64,000 nucleotides of DNA from Paraconiothyrium sp. Pb-2020 (Eukaryota > Ascomycota > Dothideomycetes > Pleosporales > Didymosphaeriaceae): assembly GCA_022419385.1 (NCBI GenBank), contig JAJUBI010000009.1:930001-994000 (forward strand). Direction: 5' to 3'. A program made the position numbers and the translations under genes. Positions within the stretch are counted from its first letter, which is position 1; the number at the start of each line of letters is the position of its first letter. Below are positions 56,901 to 64,000 of this stretch, piece after piece. The notes beneath the pieces are model-generated. The model did no database searches and was not told the DNA's origin. It saw nothing but the letters and a program-made list of their open reading frames with translations.

Positions 56901-59840
56901 TGGATGAGACGGGATCGACGTCTTCATGGTGCGCAACCCTTTGACCGTCTCAACTGAACGACCGGCGTTGCTTGGCGAAGATGATTCGTCTGGCGGTAAG
57001 CCCGCCCGAGATACACTTCTGATAGCAATGGGTTGCGATTTCTCCATTCGTGTACTTGCGAGCTTCTCAGCAATAGCTCCTTTATGGTTTTCCCCTCCTA
57101 TGGCCAACTTTGCTGGTTTCACTTTGCCGTGTGTGATGTCAATGGTAGCCTGCCCGATGGCTGCCTCTGTAGTTGCCTTGGGAGCTGCACCTTTCCTTCC
57201 ACCGAAACTGATTTGTCTGAGGAACCATCGAGCAGGATTTGTCTCGCTCGTGGTAGAGGTTGCAGTGGACGCCGTGCGAGGCAATGGCGGAAGTCCGCTT
57301 TCTTTTGGAGGACTATGTCCCCTACTCGGTGCGGGCGAATCGCGGGGGGTGGAGTATCTTGACTTACGAAGATCACTCGAGTCTCCAGAATCACCTCTTC
57401 TGTGCGACCTTGGCCTGTTCTTCGTACTGTTTGATTGTTCCATGGCCATTTGCCGAGCCAGCACGTCCGCTCGGGGTATGCCAGGGCCATTGTATTCAGG
57501 TACGTATAACACGCTCCCTCGGGACGAGCTATCGACCTCCCTAGATATGTCTCGCGTGAGTTGGGGGAAACCTGTGTCCTGAGGAGGCCGAGCAGTTTTT
57601 CCGACAGAGGTTGTGACACTACGGTACGAAGACGCTAAGAATGACCCCTTAGCTATCTCTTCTGGCTGGTCATGCTTCACGGTCGATATACTGAGTTGCT
57701 TTACCGAATGATCTTGCTCATGGCGCATGTTTTTGTCCATCCGAGGTGTGAACACGTTATTGTCAAAGGCGTCCATCCACCTTTCATGCAACTGTTTGAT
57801 TTCCTCAAGCTCATCTCCGGGCTTCCCTTCGGTTTCATCCGATGGAAGTTTCCCTGCCGCCACTGTTGCGTCTCGCGTAATACGATTAACAGCATTTGAC
57901 GAATTTTCTACTTTCTCGCGCAGTCGCTGAGGGTAAAACGGATCTTCTTCCAGATATGGTATCGATATATCGCCCAGCTCATTCTCCGTAACTCCCATCA
58001 TCTGTAGCTCATACATACGACACCTCAGTGCAAAAGACCCACTTTTCTTCTGCACCTTTTTGACGATTCCGTCGGATTTCCGCACTTTGGCTAGCTCAAG
58101 GATTTCTTCAAAGGGACCGGACCAGAATGATACATCAACCCAGTGTGGCATTGCGTACCGCCAATCGTCTTGCTCCTGAGCCTCTGGCGTATCCCCCAGA
58201 AAGATAGGGGGGGCATGCAGAGGAGATCTTCGTATAACCGATCCGAAGTTCGGTTGGTGCTGGCGAGGCGTCTTCTCGTCGTAGTAATCAACGTCGTTGA
58301 TGTCGTCACCTTTGGCATGGCCGACGCGTGCTTCTTTTTGCAAACTCGAAATTGAATGAGGACTGCGGTATTTAAAGAGTGGCACGGAATGTAATGGCAT
58401 CGGCGACAGACATACGAGATCAATACCTATGCCAGAGCCGACAAGGGTGTCAGTTGTTAATTTGAGCATATTGTAATCGACCTCGAAGACACCAGTGCCC
58501 GCAGTAACAACAATGACAGAGATACCTGTTCGCACCAGGTCTCGGTCAATATAGTCCTTTGCAAACTGGGCACCAGCCAGGTTGATCGCTTCAAGGATAT
58601 TGCCCTGTGCAGCTGTAGAGGGTTTACCGGCAATGATGAATTGGGGTTCTGTTTGTCCAGGAGTCGTGATGGCTGCTTTCGATAACGTATAGTCTTGCCT
58701 AGGGATAAGGGAGACATCCTTGAGGAAGGATCGGAATTCTTTCTTGAGTTGGTATAGAATATTGACCCAGTCCCCGCTGGCCATGTCGGAGACAACCACA
58801 CGATAATAGTCGCGGAAGCGGCCAGATCGATCGTCGAAACCATTGTTATCCGTGGTATCAATAGGTTGCTTCGGTGTGATTTCAGGATCGTACTGCATCC
58901 TAGTGAACAATATGATCGTCACAAGATGTCTCGCGTTAATTTTCAGCCAACGCTTGAAGAGATCCGGCAGGAAGCCATTAACCACCTTATTGAACATGAT
59001 CTCTCCAGCACCCTCGGCATCGAAATCCCACATTTCCTTGGACATCTGTATGAAGAGTACGTAACGAGCAGATTCGCTGCGGAACACAGGCTTCGTCATG
59101 GAAGAAAAGTAACCTGAATGCGTTGACTGTCCGTTGATGTATACGTTCTTCACTGTTGCCTTGATTGTCCCCATGAAGAGCAGCTTTTGCCCTCGATAGA
59201 CTGTACGATTACTCAACTCTGCTATCGACATACGCCACATATCAGCTCTTGCCAGGTATTCATCACGAAAGGTGACCTCCACGTGGGACGCAGAGTGCTT
59301 GTGTTCGTCGGCCTAGCAATATTAGCGTCCCATCGCGATAGAACATGCAATCCCGCTCACCAGCGTAACAACAACCTGCATACGATTGCGCAATCCGAAC
59401 ACTTTAGCGATCTTCTCGGCGATGGAGACTTGCAAGTTGGAATGCTTTGATTTCAGTTCGGTAGGGAAGGGTTTTGCAACAAAAATGTATGACTTGTCCG
59501 TATCCACTTCGCGATCTTCTTGAATGACCGATCCATTCTCATCGAGCGTGACTTTTACGCTCCGTCGTGAATGCACCTCCGTAGCTGCATCATTGAGATC
59601 TTCGTGTTTCGTCTGTGTACCATCCTTCTCGAGGTTCCTTGATGACGACTGAAAGTCACGGGTAGCTGTGCCGTATTTGAGGGCTATGACTTGAATCAGG
59701 GACCCTGGCGTGGCTGGGAGCTCTGAGAACTTCTCGCTGTTGAAGACAACGTCATCCTTTGAGAAATTGTCATCGTGTGTCCAGAGCGTGCAAACCTTAC
59801 GCACTCGCGTACGTTTCCCGTTCATAATAGACTTGGACAT
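54000..59840 (-). CDS. IML1: Vacuolar membrane-associated protein Iml1 (DEPDC5; SEACIT/GATOR1), 1930 aa
   Basis: GTPase-activating subunit of SEACIT/GATOR1 at the vacuole. It stimulates Gtr1/RagA GTP hydrolysis and shuts off TORC1 when amino acids are scarce. Exon 1 (59840-59361) begins MSKSIMNGKRTRVRKVCTLW. A 48-nt intron (59360-59313) joins QVVVTL to ADEHKHSASHVEVTFRDEYL. The large second exon carries the Iml1 N-terminal domain (IAELSNRTVYRGQKLLFMG; YVLFIQMSKEMWDFD) and then a Ser/Pro-rich linker. A conserved block follows (ATEYNESPYKITQKDDEEML). The DEP domain lies at about 1364-1450 ([40 protein letters not shown]). The C-terminal domain includes [11 protein letters not shown]-type sequence near [20 protein letters not shown]. 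The length is typical for Pezizomycotina. Intact. It is the largest gene in the window. Confidence 0.94.
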
Positions 59841-62800
59841 ATTTTAGACTTGCGCAACCCGCTGCGGTCAAATAGTGGTTGTGCTTAAGTGTCTTTCATC
59901 TCGGTTGAGGATGGTACACTCCTGGCGAGACGCGCGATATCCTACGGGTAGGAGGGAAGCACATTACCCCAACACTAAGGATTCTTTCATGAAAGCTGAC
60001 GGATGCGACCACTTGTAAACATTGATGGTGAGGCGATAGCTTAGATGCATGTCGCGCGCGTTGAAGCATTGACCTTGCCAAGGCTTCAGGCCGCGGCTCC
60101 CTAGCCCATTCGCGCTAAGCCATATTGCATCGGACAGTGTGTATTGTGGTAGTATAACATGTGTGCTTCTATATTGGCAGCTTCGTTATTCAAACACGGA
60201 CTTGCTACACTTACCGAGGCTATGGCCATCAATTAATGTACAAAGTTCTCAGCTAGGAGCATGTGGTTGTAGAGTCTATGGTGTTTTTACGTTACTCAAC
60301 GCCATGATCCAAATGCTCACAGGGGGAGTTTTCATGGTGTGACGTGCAAAACGCACCAGCAAAAGAGAACTTTATCACTGATACGCGATAGATAGTCTAT
60401 ATACCAGAGAAACCTATTTTCTCACACATGGTCAGATGTCTTTCGGAGGAGGACACACATCATATAGTCGTTTGAATTCATGCCTCATATACCTCTGGGC
60501 AGGTCTAATAACCTGCTCTGAGTGGCATTTGTGTTTGTTTTTCGCCACTACGAGCCAGGACTACGCCATTTGTTTTCCTCCGATCTGCGCAAGGTACCAA
60601 AGTGCCTCTGCGATCTTGCTCAACTGGGAAGCTTTACGTGCGACACAGATAACTCGCTCACTGTACGAAGATCCCAACCAAGAATTTTCCCCGTCATGGC
60701 TATGAAAACTTCAATCCATTGCAACCGACGTCCCCCCAACCACACACTTTCAACCAGACTCCCACTGACCTACTGCACGTCAATAACGACTCTGCAGCTC
60801 CGTATGCAACCAAGCACTCGCTTGCAATATAAGCGGTGGGAAAATACTTCAACATTCTCAAGAGGTAACCACACAACATCAGATCGGCCGATGTCCTGTC
60901 AACTTCTCTCATCTCATTGCAAGAAGTAATCTAATGACGGACTTGCGCCTGGTATGAACATGATCGTCGACCAGACGGGTTACGCCGAGAGCCAACGCAG
61001 CATGACATAGGATTGGGAAGCATGCTGGACAGCCACTGCACGTCCAAGGCCAGAGTTGCGCTGCCGTTAGGTTTAGCCTTAAGACGGACGTTAAGACGCC
61101 GAACAGGCAAAGTGCCTGCAATGGGACGTTTGCGCGGAAAATCTGGGGTTCCGGGGTACATATTTAGCGAAGACAAGCTGGTCAGAGCAACGGTACGAGG
61201 CGGTCCAGTTGAACAGTGGTTTGGAGTGGCCGACGTGGGCAGCCGGAAGCTATGGGTCGCACGTTATGAGTCCGAGTGTGCTTGGCTGCGAGGCCTTTGC
61301 ATTGTATAGATAGTAGTCAGTAGAGTGTCGAGACGGATGTGGTATACAGAAGGATGGTGAGTTGCGAGCCTGCAGGGATCTGCGGCCGGTACCGGACAGT
61401 GCAGACCGCGAGCCGCTTTCCTGCTACACCTGACGTACGCGGGGTAATAAGTGGTGCGTTGATGCTGCGCAGCTTGTTGTTCAGAGACAAAATATCAGTA
61501 GTGCTAGTAGCTGTGAGGCCTTCTGCTACGGGGCAACGAAGCTATCAAATTAAATCGAGGAGCTCAGTAGCGTAGCACAATATGCACCTTGCGAGCGGAT
61601 GAGGAAGGGCGTTTATCTGATACACTTGTTCAAGTGCTTTGAGTTGGAAGTTCAATTGGAGGCAAGCAGTGTTGTCTGCTAGAAGACGCGTTTGGTCCTT
61701 GTGTAACGGGGCGAAATATGCCAGATGTAGACATCAATTCATGTCATGTCGTACGACGTGACCATAATGCCCTCTTGGGAGGGCGACGGTAACGTAGACA
61801 CCTGCAGACTGCCGCTGCACTGATAGCAGCCCGTGTCAACACTCGAGCGCCTGAACCAGAGGAAGTGAGATGCCAGCGAATGCGTGCATTTACCCGTACA
61901 GCAGTGTCGCTCAACTCAACGCTGAGCTCAGCGTTCCGGTCGCATACGCCATGAAGCTTTTGCTATGCTTGGTTACCGCGGCTGCAGGCAAAGAGATTGA
62001 GTGAAAATTGTCCACGTCCGCGGCTTCGAGGACAGGCGCTACCCCCTCTTTCGATGCCGTTACCACGCTCCTCATCCATTCCCAGACTCTCATACATGCA
62101 TCGGATGCGAACGGAGTCGGGGGAGGCATGACCTCGCCGGCCGTGACGAACCATTGCGGGTGTTTTGCCGCCTCTTGCCCACTACAATCTGATAACGCCA
62201 TGTATGATTTGCTTGGACCCGCCAACAGGTGTGGATGTGAAAGGCTGCAGCTGCAGTGAGACGTAAGCGAGTGACTGTGTAGGCCAGCATCTCAGAGTCG
62301 TAGCCTGGGGTATCCTGGCGGGTGATCTGCGCGTGCAGGTAGGGATGTGTGCCAGTTAGCAGCCGGCGACCCACGGTGACTGACGGGAAGAGAGCATTGA
62401 TGTGCTGGGCAAGAGAGCGTAGAAGAGAGTCGTCACCGATCGAAGCGCGTCATTCCTTAGCATCAGACGGGAGGGAAGGGAGGGTGCGCCCGTCTTCCCG
62501 CGCTGACAAGCCTCCGGTCGCAGGAGAAATATATACGGCGCACGATGCACTTCGGCTCGCTCCATAGCTTGAGGTGCCGCAGCCCTTCACCGCCATTGTA
62601 TAACTAAGCACCTCAATAGCCCACCCTCTGGCCTCCGCCGCGCCCCTCGCTCCACACCGACCATCTCGCGCACGCGACATCGAGACCCACGCATTGTGGC
62701 ACTCTGCCCTCGACGTCCTGTCCTGTCCAGTCCCTCCGAAGCTTCCGCCCGCTTTGTGACGACGACGCCCACGCCGCGCCTCGCTCTCTCCCACAGACGA

Positions 62801-63002
62801 GCCCTCTCGATTCCGATCCGGCCGTTGTTGAAGCTTCTCACCCTGGGACCCGCCCGCAGAGCTATCTCGCGCGCTGTCATGGGCTGTCCACGCCCGACAC
62901 TCCCCCAAGTTGCTCGACAAGCCTTCTACTACGGCTTCCTGAACAACTGCTGAGACGCGTCCCAGCTCCTTCTATGGCTGCGGCATGCGCCCGGTAGGAG
63001 AA
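59841..63002. other. Gene-poor divergent region IML1 / LST4-like, 3.2 kb
   Basis: The longest stretch without a recognised gene. ORFs are short, overlapping and without motif. The final 450 bp are C-rich and look like the promoter and 5' leader of the LST4-like gene, including a 24-codon upstream ORF. I see no terminal repeats, tRNA or rRNA. Confidence 0.5.
62879..62953 (+). promoter_or_regulatory. Upstream ORF (24 codons) before the LST4-like gene
   Basis: An ATG-to-TGA mini-ORF encoding MGCPRPTLPQVARQAFYYGF plus four residues ends 49 nt before the main ATG. It lies in the probable 5' leader, so it could lower or regulate translation. It is not the arginine attenuator peptide. Its presence in the mRNA is not shown by sequence. 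Confidence 0.4.
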
Positions 63003-64000
63003 ATGCTCGGTCAATTCTTCAGCGGTCGAAAGGGCGCCCAGGCGCATCCATCACCGACCGCGACGCTCGAATCTGCTACCGAAGAGTCTCACACGCGCCA
63101 CCTGCTCTACCCCGAGACCAGCACCCTTTACCACCCCGATGGCCAGCCATACCCACTGCACGGAGCCGCCCTTTCGCTAGGGACCGCTCACGACGGGCCA
63201 CTGCCCGAGATTGATCTCGAATTTCCGCGCGACTGCCGCATCCTCATCGCCCAGGATGAATCCAAGGGCACTCACAAGACGATTCTGTTCGATTCGAAGC
63301 CAGGGCCCTTACGCGCAGAGTCGCCTACGCAGCCGAGCACGCGTTCACGAGGTTTTGGTGGACTCGGCGGCACAAGCACCGCGGGCCCCTCGTACGGAGG
63401 CATGCATGCTCGCCGCGCTTCGCTCGTCACCGAGTCCACCCCACGGTCGCCCACTGTTGCCGCCTTTGCGCGCTCGCGAACCCGAGGGAACTCTATCTCG
63501 TCCATGCCCAACATCGACGAGCACGCACAGTCACAGGCAAAAGCACAAGCAAAATCCAAAGAGTCGACCGATCTTGTGAACGCCGCTCTAGAGTGCATGT
63601 TCGGGAATACACCCATGAATTACCGGGGAAACTCGAATAAGATACACATTGTACCGCTTGAATCTAAGACGGCCGACTCAAACGTTGCTATCTCACAGTT
63701 ACAAGATGGTACAAACTCACTGGGCCGATCAGAAGGCCTGCGACGGAGGAGTAACTTGGCCAAGTCATTTACTCCTGGAAACATCGCCCCCGAATTGGTT
63801 GTCGGCGAGAGCAGCGGCATAACCGCAAAGGAATCCAGAAGGCGAACGATTTTCATTACGCGCATGTTTTCGGTAACCATCCCGGACGACGAGCAAGACA
63901 CATCTAACGTGCGCACCCCAACACCACAAAGCTCTGTGAGCACTAGCAACAGCTTTCCATTTCCCAATCTAAATGCCAAAGGATCTCAGAAGTTGCCCCC
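63003..64000 (+). CDS. LST4: LST4/folliculin-interacting-protein-like, N-terminal part, runs off the window
   Basis: The frame is open from the ATG at 63003 (MLGQFFSGRKGAQAHPSP) to the last base with no stop, giving at least 332 residues. An in-frame ATG at 62985 would add six. The FNIP N-terminal signature is seen at about 75-105 (DLEFPRDCRILIAQDESKGT; KTILFDS). Low-complexity Ser/Arg-rich sequence follows, then ALECMFGNTPMNYRGNSNKI and RRTIFITRMFSVTIPDDEQD, both characteristic of the longin part of FNIP/Lst4. Lst4 with Lst7 (folliculin) acts as GAP for Gtr2 at the vacuole and activates TORC1 after amino-acid addition. The divergent neighbour IML1 acts on Gtr1. The rest of the DENN-type module lies outside the window. 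Confidence 0.8.
   Translation, partial: MLGQFFSGRKGAQAHPSPTATLESATEESHTRHLLYPETSTLYHPDGQPYPLHGAALSLGTAHDGPLPEIDLEFPRDCRILIAQDESKGTHKTILFDSKPGPLRAESPTQPSTRSRGFGGLGGTSTAGPSYGGMHARRASLVTESTPRSPTVAAFARSRTRGNSISSMPNIDEHAQSQAKAQAKSKESTDLVNAALECMFGNTPMNYRGNSNKIHIVPLESKTADSNVAISQLQDGTNSLGRSEGLRRRSNLAKSFTPGNIAPELVVGESSGITAKESRRRTIFITRMFSVTIPDDEQDTSNVRTPTPQSSVSTSNSFPFPNLNAKGSQKLP

Noticed and set aside
62450..62920. Minus-strand ORF of 156 codons in the GC-rich leader of the LST4-like gene
   Set aside because: It is Gly/Arg/Ser-rich as expected from the reverse of C-rich leader DNA and shows no domain.

Overview
The window is nuclear DNA of a filamentous ascomycete (Pezizomycotina). A Dothideomycete-like, plant-associated species is my inference. 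Coding genes are dense and lie on both strands. They are interrupted by short GT-AG introns of about 43-123 nt, often with CTAAC/CTGAC-like branch points. The gene content is fungal: a GT15 mannosyltransferase, fungal PAT1, a rhodopsin-domain membrane protein, an AA9 LPMO and a GH11 xylanase. All exon joins given here were deduced by eye from splice consensus, reading frame and family conservation.

Layout. 0-9 kb: an acidic/charged unknown protein, SUMO (-), NUP84 (+) and the SUMO protease ULP1 (+). This is striking because yeast Ulp1 is held at the nuclear pore in a way that depends on the Nup84 complex. 9.9-24 kb: an MDR-type dehydrogenase (-), a large four-helix membrane glycoprotein (+), the mRNA-decay factor PAT1 (-), a KRE2/KTR mannosyltransferase (+) and a DHAP/glycerol-3-phosphate acyltransferase ending in a peroxisomal SRL tripeptide (+). 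25-45 kb is more accessory: a secreted aspartic protease with a frameshift, an XPF/Zip2-like protein that is probably meiotic, a seven-copy 17-bp minisatellite, a frameshifted AA9 LPMO (-), a TPR protein, a rhodopsin-like membrane protein, an oxysterol-binding protein (-), a tyrosine-recombinase-like gene with a decayed 3' end, an L-asparaginase with five apparent small deletions, and an intact GH11 xylanase. 45.7-64 kb returns to housekeeping genes: a complex I ESSS subunit (-), CHM7 (-), GPN2 (-) and BUB3 (+) sharing a short promoter, a small Cys-rich ORF, a SET-domain protein (-), IML1 (-), a 3.1-kb gene-poor gap, and the start of an LST4/FNIP-like gene (+) that runs off the window.

Themes. 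Three loci touch nuclear-pore or nuclear-envelope biology (NUP84, ULP1, CHM7). IML1 and LST4 are both linked to Rag/Gtr GTPase control of TORC1 and are divergent neighbours. The broken genes are all secreted enzymes, and they lie in the same 20-kb stretch as the recombinase-like gene. Every lesion I can define is a 1-2 nt deletion. That fits either recent decay of dispensable genes or local base-calling errors in the assembly, and the sequence alone cannot separate the two. I saw no tRNA, rRNA, CRISPR array or intact transposon with terminal repeats.
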